In this document: piece by piece, positions 7,862-14,305 of the stretch
Layout: every line of letters begins with the position of its first letter
How positions within the stretch are numbered: position 1 is the stretch's first letter
Assembly (NCBI GenBank): GCA_017958245.1
Contig: JAGDDC010000019.1
Coordinates: 1 to 14,305 of the forward strand
Length of the DNA: 14,305 nucleotides
Direction of reading: 5' to 3'
Origin: Lachnospiraceae bacterium
Lineage (GTDB): Bacteria > Bacillota_A > Clostridia > Lachnospirales > Lachnospiraceae
Position numbers and translations under genes: made by a program
Notes under the pieces: generated by a model
The model's database searches: none
The model's input: the letters and a program-made list of their open reading frames with translations, nothing else
Told to the model about the DNA's origin: nothing

Positions 7862-8623
7862 ATGTACAAAGTACTCAGAGTGGATGACGAGACCATCGTC
7901 AGAAAAGGTATCATATCGGAGGTCGACTGGGGCGCGCTTGACTGCGCGGTCGTGGGAGAGGCCTCAAACGGGATCGAGGGGATCGAGGCTTTCGAGAGGT
8001 TCGGACCGGACATAATCATATCGGACATCAGGATGCCCAAGATGGACGGCATAGAGATGGTGAGACAGATCAGGGACAGGGGGAGCGATGTGAGCGTGAT
8101 CTTTCTCACGGCTTACAGCGATTTCACCTACGCCCAGAACGCGATCAAGCTCGTGGCAGCGGACTACCTGCTAAAGCCCTTCGAGGACGGTGAGCTTGAG
8201 GCCTCCATAGAGCGCGTCAAGGAGAAGATCAAGGCTTCGCCCGCGCCCAGGGACGAGGCAAATGAGGCCCTCACCGACCTGCTTTCCGGCGATCCGAGCG
8301 TGTACATAAGGGACGCTGCACAGTACATAAGCAGCAACTGCCGCAAGAACGACCTCTCGGTGGCGATGATCGCGGAGGCGATCGGACTTAGCGAGGGGCA
8401 TTTGAGCAGGACCTTCAAGCAGGAGACCGGAAAGACGCTCGCGTCCTTCATCACGGATTACAGGATGTGCGAGGCGAAGAGGTTGCTTAAGGATCCGCGC
8501 AACAAGGTCTATGAGGTCGCTTCTTTGGTGGGGTTTAAGGACATCACGTACTTTGCGACAACCTTCAAGAAGCACACGGGACTCACGCCCACCGAGTACC
8601 AGAAGAACACGCCGAAAGGATGA
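7862..8623 (+). CDS. AraC-type response regulator (YesN/HptR-like)
   Basis: A 253-residue two-domain transcription factor. The receiver (about 1-125) has the acidic pocket VDDE (7-10), phospho-acceptor D55 in SDIRMPKMDG, FLTAYSD and the conserved lysine in LLKPF. A linker of only about 20 residues leads to an AraC DNA-binding domain (about 150-250). That domain has both helix-turn-helix units: LSVAMIAEAIGLSEGHLSRTF, and VASLVGFKDITYFATTFKKHTG, which contains the family signature. It lacks the long middle domain of bigger YesN proteins, and its size fits the HptR type. An AGGGGGAG site (7851-7858) precedes the ATG by 3 bases. It is the last gene of the trio and is closed by a strong terminator. 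The natural target is the importer operon that starts 244 bases downstream, although this is inference. Confidence 0.92.
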   Translation: MYKVLRVDDETIVRKGIISEVDWGALDCAVVGEASNGIEGIEAFERFGPDIIISDIRMPKMDGIEMVRQIRDRGSDVSVIFLTAYSDFTYAQNAIKLVAADYLLKPFEDGELEASIERVKEKIKASPAPRDEANEALTDLLSGDPSVYIRDAAQYISSNCRKNDLSVAMIAEAIGLSEGHLSRTFKQETGKTLASFITDYRMCEAKRLLKDPRNKVYEVASLVGFKDITYFATTFKKHTGLTPTEYQKNTPKG

Positions 8624-8681
8624 CGGGTCATTTGGTCAGAGTGACGTTTGAGAGTATCATTTGAAAAGAGGATCATGTACA

Positions 8682-8720
8682 AAATGACCACATGTGTAAC
8701 CGCATGTGGTCATTTCTTTG
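8682..8720 (+). terminator. Strong intrinsic terminator after the response regulator
   Basis: Thirteen perfectly paired bases, AAATGACCACATG (8682-8694) with CATGTGGTCATTT (8703-8715). The pairing can extend by two inner pairs to leave a TAAC loop. The 3' arm ends in TTT followed by CTTTG. The symmetrical A- and T-rich ends would also allow termination from the opposite strand. It insulates the sensing trio from the importer operon. Confidence 0.82.
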
Positions 8721-8867
8721 GGCAGAATGTCAGAAATCTTAAACAAATGTTTGATTTGTCGGGTATCGTTTGCGCGGGACAACTGATAGACTTGTGCGTG
8801 AAGGGGGACGACGGGAGTTCATCTTCCGCGTCCGTGGATAAACTTTTTCTTATAAGGAGGATATGAA
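8716..8867 (+). promoter_or_regulatory. Leader of the importer operon, candidate regulator-dependent promoter
   Basis: This 152-base gap must hold the promoter for the importer, because a strong terminator sits upstream. I find no good -35/-10 pair. The best -10-like hexamer is TAGACT (8787-8792), with no matching -35, which would fit an activator-dependent promoter. About 35 bases upstream of it is a near-palindrome CAAATGTTTG (8744-8753) inside ACAAAT-GTTTG-ATTTGT (8743-8759), a possible operator. The ribosome binding site is excellent: AAGGAGG at 8854-8860, 7 bases before ATG 8868. The nearer ATG at 8863 opens a two-codon frame only. Confidence 0.4.
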
Positions 8868-10301
8868 ATGAAATTCAAGAGATTGATCGGTATCGTACTT
8901 GTTTTTGCGATGACCCTCACTTTGCTCACAGCATGTTCGGGCAGCAACGAAGGCGAGAAGCCTGCTGACAAGCCCGCAGAGACAGCAACAGAGGCTCCCA
9001 AGGCTGACGAGCCTGCAAAGGCAGATGAGCCCGCGAAGACAGAAGAGCCCGCAAACCTTACAGCTACACAGCAGATCATCAAGGAAGCTCAGGGCATGAC
9101 GCTCGAGGAGCTTGCAAAGAAGGCTATCGAAGAGTCAAACGGCAAGACCTTCTACGGCGTAGGTAACTCCAGCCGCGGTAAATCGGCTCTTCCGCTTTTC
9201 ATCGAGTACCTCCAGACGATCGACGCAAGCTACAACATGGAGTTCGAGTGGCAGCAGCCCAAGAACAACAAGATCTTCGATCAGCTCACAGCTGATTCGC
9301 TCAAGGACACGGGAACATTTGCCATGACACTCATCCAGGACGGTAACCAGATCGAGTCCAAGATGGTAAAGACAGGCATCCTTGATACTTTCATCCCCAA
9401 GGATTGGGCAGAGGCAAAGGGCGTGACCGCTGATTCTTACGTTGGTTACCTTCCTCTTCAGACACTCAACAAGGTCTTCATGTTCAACAACACCGGTTCC
9501 AAGACCTACACAAACTGCTGGGATTTCGTGGCAGAGGGTGAGCACGGTCTCTACATGGACATCGACTCCGAGATCGTAGGCAAGAACTTCCTCTACATGC
9601 TTACACGCGACGACTACTCACTGTGGCTCAAGGAGTCCTTCGAGGCACTTGATGCTTCAAAGCAGGGACAGTTCCAGGCAGTCATCAACGAGATGGATTC
9701 TGAGGCAGCTGATCTCGGCCTCGGCGAGAACGGCAAGTACGCACTTGCTTGGATCAAGCTCTGGGTAGAGAGCTACAACGCTCAGACAGACGACGGTCCT
9801 ATCTGCAACACTCTTGTTACAAAGTCCGCAACAGATCAGTTCGGTCTTCTCGTTTACTCGAAGCTCCGTTCCGTAGAGGAGTCGGATGACGTTTCCGTAA
9901 ACAACATCCAGGTTGCTGCATACCAGGATGGCTACAAGGGTATCGGCGGATACGGTTACTGCCATTACCTCTTCGTAACAGACAACTCACCTCTTCCTTG
10001 GACAGCATGTGCATTCATCGCATACATGACCTGTACAGCTGACGGTTTCTCCGCATGGGGCAAGGATATGGGCGGTTACTCGTCGAACCCGAAGGTTGCA
10101 GCTGAGACAGAGGCAACTTACGGACACAGCCAGGGCGGTTACGTAGACGGCGTCAACACCTATGACTGCAAGAACGACAGAGGATATGACTGGTGGACAA
10201 CAACAGGCGAGCTCGTACTCGAGGATCCTGAGTACTGCGCATCTGTAGCATTTACAGTAGGCAGCTGGATCGAGATGCTCACCAAGTACGTTCCCGAATA
10301 A
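8868..10301 (+). CDS. ABC importer solute-binding lipoprotein, probably abundantly expressed
   Basis: A 477-residue lipoprotein. Its signal peptide has lipobox LTAC with the lipidated cysteine at 23. Residues 24-57 form a Pro/Ala/Glu/Lys linker with repeated KADEPA-like units that would tether the domain to the membrane. The folded part (about 65-477) is a type II binding protein fused to neither permease nor enzyme. It is rich in aromatic residues (PLPWTACAFIAYMT, WWTTTGELV) that may line the pocket. It is clearly longer than common ferric-iron binding proteins of about 340 residues, and I do not recognise a characterised close relative. Permease and ATPase genes follow directly, which assigns it to an importer. 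Its codons favour GCA, GCT, ACA, CTT and GTT much more than its neighbours do, and its Shine-Dalgarno is near-perfect, both signs of high expression. The ligand is unknown; a phosphorylated or other anionic metabolite is inferred from context. Confidence 0.82.
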   Translation: MKFKRLIGIVLVFAMTLTLLTACSGSNEGEKPADKPAETATEAPKADEPAKADEPAKTEEPANLTATQQIIKEAQGMTLEELAKKAIEESNGKTFYGVGNSSRGKSALPLFIEYLQTIDASYNMEFEWQQPKNNKIFDQLTADSLKDTGTFAMTLIQDGNQIESKMVKTGILDTFIPKDWAEAKGVTADSYVGYLPLQTLNKVFMFNNTGSKTYTNCWDFVAEGEHGLYMDIDSEIVGKNFLYMLTRDDYSLWLKESFEALDASKQGQFQAVINEMDSEAADLGLGENGKYALAWIKLWVESYNAQTDDGPICNTLVTKSATDQFGLLVYSKLRSVEESDDVSVNNIQVAAYQDGYKGIGGYGYCHYLFVTDNSPLPWTACAFIAYMTCTADGFSAWGKDMGGYSSNPKVAAETEATYGHSQGGYVDGVNTYDCKNDRGYDWWTTTGELVLEDPEYCASVAFTVGSWIEMLTKYVPE

Positions 10302-10315
10302 GACACCGCAGTAAA

Positions 10316-10353
10316 TTTTATAGGGCTGCCACATGTGTGACAGCCCTGTAAAA
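10316..10353 (+). promoter_or_regulatory. Intercistronic hairpin between binding-protein and permease genes
   Basis: AGGGCTG (10322-10328) pairs with CAGCCCT (10341-10347). The stem is extended inward by three pairs past one C/A mismatch, and outward by an A/T-rich stretch (TTTTAT with GTAAAA). It is not followed by a T-run on the + strand, so it is not a classical terminator. Such hairpins after binding-protein genes commonly protect the upstream mRNA from 3' decay or attenuate read-through, giving more binding protein than membrane components. That function is inferred. Confidence 0.6.
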
Positions 10354-10375
10354 AATTTGAAGAGAGGATAAAACA

Positions 10376-12193
10376 ATGACCGGCGCGATAGTCAGAAATA
10401 AAATCAAAACCTTCTTTTCAAAGCCGCAGAATGTCATCCTCGTTCTCTTTGGACTCGTGCTCACGTTCACGACATTTGCACCGATCATAGCGATCGTCAA
10501 GGATACGATCTCAGTCCATCCGGGAACTATCGACGAGAACCTCATTTCGAGAGGTCTGGCTTCTGAGATAGACGGCTATACGCTCGCCAACTACACGGAT
10601 CTCTTCACCTCGAAGCTTGCGAAGGCAAACCTGTGGACACCGCTTTTGAACACTGTTTTGCTTGCGACCTTCTCATGTATCATTTCGATACTCTACGGTG
10701 GGATCTTTGCTTTCTTGGTCACGCGTACCAACATGAAGTTTAAGAAGTACTTAAGCTCCATCTTTATCTTTCCCTACATCATGCCGCAGTGGACTCTTGC
10801 CGTTGTATGGCAGAACCTCTTCAACAGCAACGCCGTGACCGGTACCTCGGACGGTTTGCTGGCAGGGCTCTTTGGCATAAACATGCCGAGCTGGTGGTGT
10901 CAGGGACTTTTCCCAAGCGCCCTGGTGCTGGGACTCCATTACGCGCCATTTGCGTATATACTGATAGGCGGGATCTTCAAGAACATGGATGCAAACCTTG
11001 AAGAGGCAGCTACGATACTCGATACGCCCAAGTACAAGACCATGTTCAGGATCACACTTCCGATGGTCAAGCCCGCTATACTCTCGACGATCCTTCTGGT
11101 GTTCGGACGCGCGATGGGAAGTTACCCCGTACCCCATTATCTGGGTCTTACGACACTCTCGACCAAGTATATCTCGATGAACTCCAAGTACACAGGAGAG
11201 GCGAGTATACTGGCGATCATCATGATGCTCTTCGGCATCGCGATCATGTTTGCGAACCAAATGAGTCTGAAGAGCAGAAAGAGTTACACCACAGTCACCG
11301 GAAAGTCGGGACAGATCTCGAAGATCAACATCGGCAAGATCGGGAAATACATCGTGGGAGCGGTATTTGCGATCACGACCTTCCTTACGAGTATATTCCC
11401 CATCATATCATTTGCGTTTGAGACCTTCCTCCCGAACCCCGGAGACTACAGCTTCCTGAAGACCGGAAACACCGCGTTTCTCACAACAAAGTGGTGGATC
11501 ACGAGTGAGAACATCACCGAGAACGGCATGTACGGTCAGCAGGGCGTGCTCTACAATTCGACTATCTGGAAGGCTTTCGGCGGAACACTGCTCGTTTCCG
11601 TGCTCTGTGCGCTGATCGCCGGCACTATAGGAACGCTCATAGGCTATGCGGTCTCGAAAAACAGGAGGGCGAAGCTTTCAACCTACGTAAACTCGGTTGC
11701 TTTCCTGCCTTACCTCATGCCTTCGATCGCTGTAGGTATCGCGTTCTTCATCCTCTTCTCGAACGAGAGAGTGAACCTTTTCAACACCTATACGCTGCTT
11801 GTCATAGTGGGTACGGTCAAATACATACCTTTCGCGAGCCGAAGCTCGCTGAACTCCATGCTGCAGCTTTCGGGTGAGATCGAGGAGGCGGCGGTGATAC
11901 AGGACATCCCGTGGTTCAAGAGAATGTTCAAGATCATCATCCCCATACAGAAATCCTCGATCATCAGCGGCTATCTGCTGCCGTTCATGACGTGTCTGAG
12001 AGAGCTGTCGCTGTTCATGCTCCTGTGTGTTCAGGGCTTCATCGTAGCGACAACGCTCGATTACTTTGATGAGATGGGTCTCTACGCTTTCTCGAGCGCC
12101 ATCAACCTGATACTCATCATAGTCATCCTGCTGTTCAACACGCTTGTGAACAAGCTTACAGGCGCAAGTCTTGATTCGGGAATCGGAGGTTAA
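10376..12193 (+). CDS. ABC importer permease, two fused transmembrane domains (ferric-iron/AfuB class)
   Basis: A 605-residue inner-membrane protein with about twelve hydrophobic helices arranged as two homologous halves (about 20-300 and 320-600). One polypeptide therefore supplies both transmembrane domains, as in FbpB/AfuB-type permeases. Each half has an EAA coupling loop that contacts the ATPase: EEAATILDTPKYKTMF at 209-224 and EEAAVIQDIPWFKRMF at 503-518. In both, the residue normally Gly (EAA-x3-G) is Asp (D216, D510). AGAGAGG lies 5' of ATG 10376. The ATPase gene begins 3 bases after the stop. Annotation pipelines would likely call this an iron permease, but members of the class also move sugar phosphates, thiamine and other anions. 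The class is therefore firm and the substrate open. Confidence 0.9.
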   Translation: MTGAIVRNKIKTFFSKPQNVILVLFGLVLTFTTFAPIIAIVKDTISVHPGTIDENLISRGLASEIDGYTLANYTDLFTSKLAKANLWTPLLNTVLLATFSCIISILYGGIFAFLVTRTNMKFKKYLSSIFIFPYIMPQWTLAVVWQNLFNSNAVTGTSDGLLAGLFGINMPSWWCQGLFPSALVLGLHYAPFAYILIGGIFKNMDANLEEAATILDTPKYKTMFRITLPMVKPAILSTILLVFGRAMGSYPVPHYLGLTTLSTKYISMNSKYTGEASILAIIMMLFGIAIMFANQMSLKSRKSYTTVTGKSGQISKINIGKIGKYIVGAVFAITTFLTSIFPIISFAFETFLPNPGDYSFLKTGNTAFLTTKWWITSENITENGMYGQQGVLYNSTIWKAFGGTLLVSVLCALIAGTIGTLIGYAVSKNRRAKLSTYVNSVAFLPYLMPSIAVGIAFFILFSNERVNLFNTYTLLVIVGTVKYIPFASRSSLNSMLQLSGEIEEAAVIQDIPWFKRMFKIIIPIQKSSIISGYLLPFMTCLRELSLFMLLCVQGFIVATTLDYFDEMGLYAFSSAINLILIIVILLFNTLVNKLTGASLDSGIGG

Positions 12194-12196
12194 ACC

Positions 12197-13846
12197 ATGC
12201 CTGAGATTAAATTAACCAATGTTACAAAGAGATGGGGGAAGTTCTACGCTGTCGAGAACCTGAACCTCGATATAGACAACAACTCTTTCATAACGCTGCT
12301 CGGTCCTTCCGGCTGCGGAAAGACCACGACGCTGCGTATGATCGCCGGGCTTGAGACTCCCACGAGCGGAAGGATCACGATCGGTGACAGGGTCGTATTT
12401 GACAGCGAAAAGGGGATCAACGTTCCCGCAAACAAGAGAAAGGTAGGCTTCCTCTTTCAGAACTACGCCCTCTGGCCCAACATGACGGTGTACAAGAACA
12501 TCGCCTTCGGTCTGAACAACATAAAGGACGATTTTGCGAAGGTCGACTACGATTCGAAGGTTGCGGCGAGGATGGCAGAGATCCTCTCAAACCCCAAGGA
12601 GATGACCGACCTCGTGGAGGAGTGCAGGGACAAGAAGGGAAACATCGATGTGAGCCGCGCTCAGCTCATGCTGATCGATCACTACACCATATCGATGATG
12701 ACTGCAAAGAAGCTCCTTGCTCTCAATCTGAACGCGTCAAATGATGCCGGGAAGAAGGCTGAGGCAAAGATCGCCGAGCTCAAGTTGAAGATCGAGAAGA
12801 ACAAGCAGGCTCTTTCCTCAAAGGGCATCAGCTTGAACGAGAACTTCGAGCTTGTAAAGGACGGCAAGGTGATCGTCGAGAAGCGCAAGATGACCGAGGA
12901 GGAGATCGACCTCGCAGTCAGGAGAGTGTCAAGGATCGTAAAGATCGGAATGTTCATGGACAGATATCCCGCAGAGCTCTCCGGCGGACAGCAGCAGCGT
13001 GTCGCCATAGCGCGTACGCTCGCTCCCGAGCCGACGGTGCTCTTCATGGATGAGCCGCTCTCAAACCTCGACGCGAAGCTGAGACTTGAGATGAGATACG
13101 AGCTTCAGAGACTCCACGTTGAGACGGGGAGCACGTTCGTGTACGTTACCCACGATCAGATGGAGGCCATGACGCTCGCGACCAAGATCTGTCTGATCAA
13201 CAACGGAGTGCTCCAGCAGTACGAGCCCCCGCTCTCGGTATACAACAAGCCCAACAACCTGTTTGTCGCTGACTTTGTCGGCAACCCCTCGATCAACTTC
13301 ATAGAGGGAAAGGGAACGCAGGGACAGGACGGCGGACTCTCCCTCAAGGTCTTCGGAGAGCACAACGCCGTATTCCGCGCGAAAGAATCGCTCGATCTCG
13401 GCAAATGGTTCGCGGAGCGCGACAGGCTGAAGGAAGTCGAGGAGTCCGAGAGACTCAGGCTTTCAAAGGACAAGAAGTATGTCGAGAAGGCCAACAAGGA
13501 CGAGGTCTTCAAGTACAACATACCCAAGGCTGTCGAGGATGACTTCGGGATACTCGAGGACGCGGAGCCCACGAACGAGGATTTCGTGCTCGGCGTGAGA
13601 CCGGAGTTCATACACATAGTCGACGACGACGGAATAGAAGGAGTCGTATACGGTGCGATGCCCACAGGTATGGAATCGACAGTGAAGGTGGCCGTAGGAA
13701 ACTTCCTGCTGACATCCGTGATCTTCGGAGGCGTGATCTACAAGATCGGCGACAAGAAGAAGATCAGGATCGACGGCGACAACGTGATGCTCTTTGACAG
13801 AAAGTCGGGAAGGCTCATAACGACCGGAAGTCTCGACATCATGTAA
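12197..13846 (+). CDS. ABC importer ATPase with a large insertion before the LSGGQ signature
   Basis: A 549-residue ATPase of the MalK/PotA/FbpC type that powers the adjacent permease. All catalytic motifs are intact: Walker A GPSGCGKTT (36-44), Q-loop Q88, signature LSGGQ (261-265), Walker B with D285-E286, D-loop SNLD (289-292) and switch H319. It is far longer than the usual 350-370 residues because of two expansions. The first, about residues 111-228, lies between the Q-loop and the signature in the helical subdomain. It includes a coiled-coil-like helix (about 186-206, KKAEAKIAELKLKIEKNKQAL). The second, about 385-450, is highly charged and lies in the C-terminal regulatory part before the TOBE-like motif FVLGVRPE (463-470). 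GGAGG (12185-12189) is 7 bases before the ATG, within the permease stop region, so translation is coupled. With every motif kept, the protein should be active; what the insertions do is unknown. Confidence 0.92.
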   Translation: MPEIKLTNVTKRWGKFYAVENLNLDIDNNSFITLLGPSGCGKTTTLRMIAGLETPTSGRITIGDRVVFDSEKGINVPANKRKVGFLFQNYALWPNMTVYKNIAFGLNNIKDDFAKVDYDSKVAARMAEILSNPKEMTDLVEECRDKKGNIDVSRAQLMLIDHYTISMMTAKKLLALNLNASNDAGKKAEAKIAELKLKIEKNKQALSSKGISLNENFELVKDGKVIVEKRKMTEEEIDLAVRRVSRIVKIGMFMDRYPAELSGGQQQRVAIARTLAPEPTVLFMDEPLSNLDAKLRLEMRYELQRLHVETGSTFVYVTHDQMEAMTLATKICLINNGVLQQYEPPLSVYNKPNNLFVADFVGNPSINFIEGKGTQGQDGGLSLKVFGEHNAVFRAKESLDLGKWFAERDRLKEVEESERLRLSKDKKYVEKANKDEVFKYNIPKAVEDDFGILEDAEPTNEDFVLGVRPEFIHIVDDDGIEGVVYGAMPTGMESTVKVAVGNFLLTSVIFGGVIYKIGDKKKIRIDGDNVMLFDRKSGRLITTGSLDIM

Positions 13847-13882
13847 GCATTTTTCCTGATATATCCGCTCATCAATGAGTGC

Positions 13883-13925
13883 AGCCGGGATAAGCCCAAG
13901 TGCTTATTCCGGCTCTTTTTCTTTC
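13883..13925 (+). terminator. Strong intrinsic terminator of the importer operon
   Basis: A 13-pair stem, AGCCGGGATAAGC (13883-13895) with GCTTATTCCGGCT (13902-13914), includes one G-T wobble and a six-base loop. It is followed by CTTTTTCTTT. It ends the importer transcript 37 bases after the ATPase stop. Confidence 0.9.
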
Positions 13926-13938
13926 CGCTGATATGTTG

Positions 13939-13944
13939 TATAAT
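13939..13944 (+). promoter_or_regulatory. Probable -10 box of the promoter for the ComB-like gene
   Basis: A perfect TATAAT at 13939-13944 follows the terminator and lies 35 bases before the ATG at 13980. The region 17 bases upstream is the terminator T-run (TTTTTC, 13916-13921), which is only a poor -35 box. A separate promoter is needed here because the terminator upstream is strong. Confidence 0.55.
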
Positions 13945-13979
13945 GAATCAAATGACTTTTTTATCCTTTAGGGGGGTCT

Positions 13980-14305
13980 ATGGAAATAAACATCTACCAC
14001 CTGATAGACGGCGCAAAACAGGCGGAAGGCCTCACCGTGATCATAGATGTGTTCAGGGCGTTCTCTCTGGAGTGCTATCTCTTCGACATGGGAGTCAAGG
14101 AGATAAGGCCCGTGGGGAGCCTTGAGGAGGCTTTCGCGTGGAGGGAAAGAGACCCGGAATGCCTGCTTGTCGGCGAGAGGGGCGGAGTGATGTGTGAAGG
14201 CTTTGATTTCGGCAACTCCCCGTCTTCCATAGTGCCTGAAGCGGTGCGCTCAAGGAGGGTGATACACACGACGAGCGCCGGGACCCAGGGCATAGTAAAT
14301 GCGGT
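13980..14305 (+). CDS. comB: 2-phosphosulfolactate phosphatase family protein, ComB-like (3' end outside window)
   Basis: The first 108 codons of a gene that continues past the right edge. The start ATG at 13980 follows AGGGGGG (13971-13977) closely; no other in-frame start fits as well. Family marks are VIIDVFRAFS (about 20-29, usually IDVLRATS), LLVGERGG, GFDFGNSP and HTTSAGTQG, which together are typical of the ComB fold. Characterised ComB is a Mg2+-dependent phosphatase that removes phosphate from 2-phosphosulfolactate in coenzyme M synthesis in methanogens. Relatives are common in bacteria that make no coenzyme M, and their substrate is mostly unknown. It has its own promoter and lies after the importer terminator, so it is probably not part of that operon. 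Family is confident; the true reaction is uncertain. Confidence 0.85.
   Translation, partial: MEINIYHLIDGAKQAEGLTVIIDVFRAFSLECYLFDMGVKEIRPVGSLEEAFAWRERDPECLLVGERGGVMCEGFDFGNSPSSIVPEAVRSRRVIHTTSAGTQGIVNA

Noticed and set aside
8648..8866. A 72-codon + strand frame between the regulator and the importer
   Set aside because: It spans the terminator stem and the importer leader and lacks a Shine-Dalgarno; its translation has no recognisable pattern.
8952..9055. Tandem DNA repeat in the binding-protein gene
   Set aside because: The repetition comes from the KADEPA-like Pro/Ala/Glu/Lys lipoprotein linker; it is low-complexity coding sequence, not a separate repeat element.
8868..13846. Calling the importer a ferric iron transporter
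   Set aside because: The permease and ATPase class alone does not define the substrate. No Fur-box-like site is visible upstream, and the sensing-trio context points to another ligand.

Overview
The window reads as a chromosomal segment of a Gram-positive, anaerobic Bacillota, most likely of the Clostridia/Lachnospiraceae type. This is inferred from the gene families present (DUF1667 protein, YesM/AraC two-component pair, lipobox-bearing solute-binding proteins, large cytoplasmic hybrid kinases), the strong AAGGAGG-type ribosome binding sites and a moderate-GC codon use rich in AGG/AGA and ATA. No species can be named from the sequence alone. All genes lie on the + strand and coding density is high. 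I see no RNA genes, insertion sequences, CRISPR arrays or phage genes.

Layout. (1) Positions 1-434: the tail of an unidentified gene, then a complete DUF1667 protein. This pair looks like the end of an FAD-oxidoreductase/glycerol-type operon. (2) Positions 496-4995: a strong extended -10 promoter drives a 1141-residue soluble hybrid histidine kinase (PAS repeats, degenerate GGDEF, GAF-like region, HisKA, HATPase, receiver). It is followed 4 bases later by a PfkB-family sugar/nucleoside kinase and then a hairpin terminator. (3) Positions 5065-8715: three co-directional genes for an FbpA-fold lipoprotein, a YesM/LytS-type membrane histidine kinase and an AraC-type response regulator, closed by a strong terminator. 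(4) Positions 8868-13925: an ABC importer made of an abundant-looking lipoprotein binding protein, a fused two-domain permease and an enlarged ATPase, closed by another strong terminator. (5) Positions 13980-14305: the first 108 codons of a ComB-family (2-phosphosulfolactate phosphatase-like) protein that runs off the window.

How the parts may work together. The lipoprotein-kinase-regulator trio has the same composition as HptASR of Staphylococcus, in which an iron-binding-protein-like lipoprotein signals extracellular hexose phosphate. The importer next to it is of the 'ferric iron' class, to which AfuABC, a sugar-phosphate importer, also belongs. My main inference is that regions 3 and 4 form a sensing-and-uptake system for an anionic, probably phosphorylated, metabolite rather than for iron. 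The PfkB kinase just upstream could be part of the same metabolism, but this is weaker.

The most unusual molecular feature is the importer ATPase. It carries about 118 extra residues, with a short coiled-coil-like helix, between the Q-loop and the LSGGQ signature, and a second charged expansion in its C-terminal regulatory part. Both EAA coupling loops of its permease carry Asp where Gly is usual.
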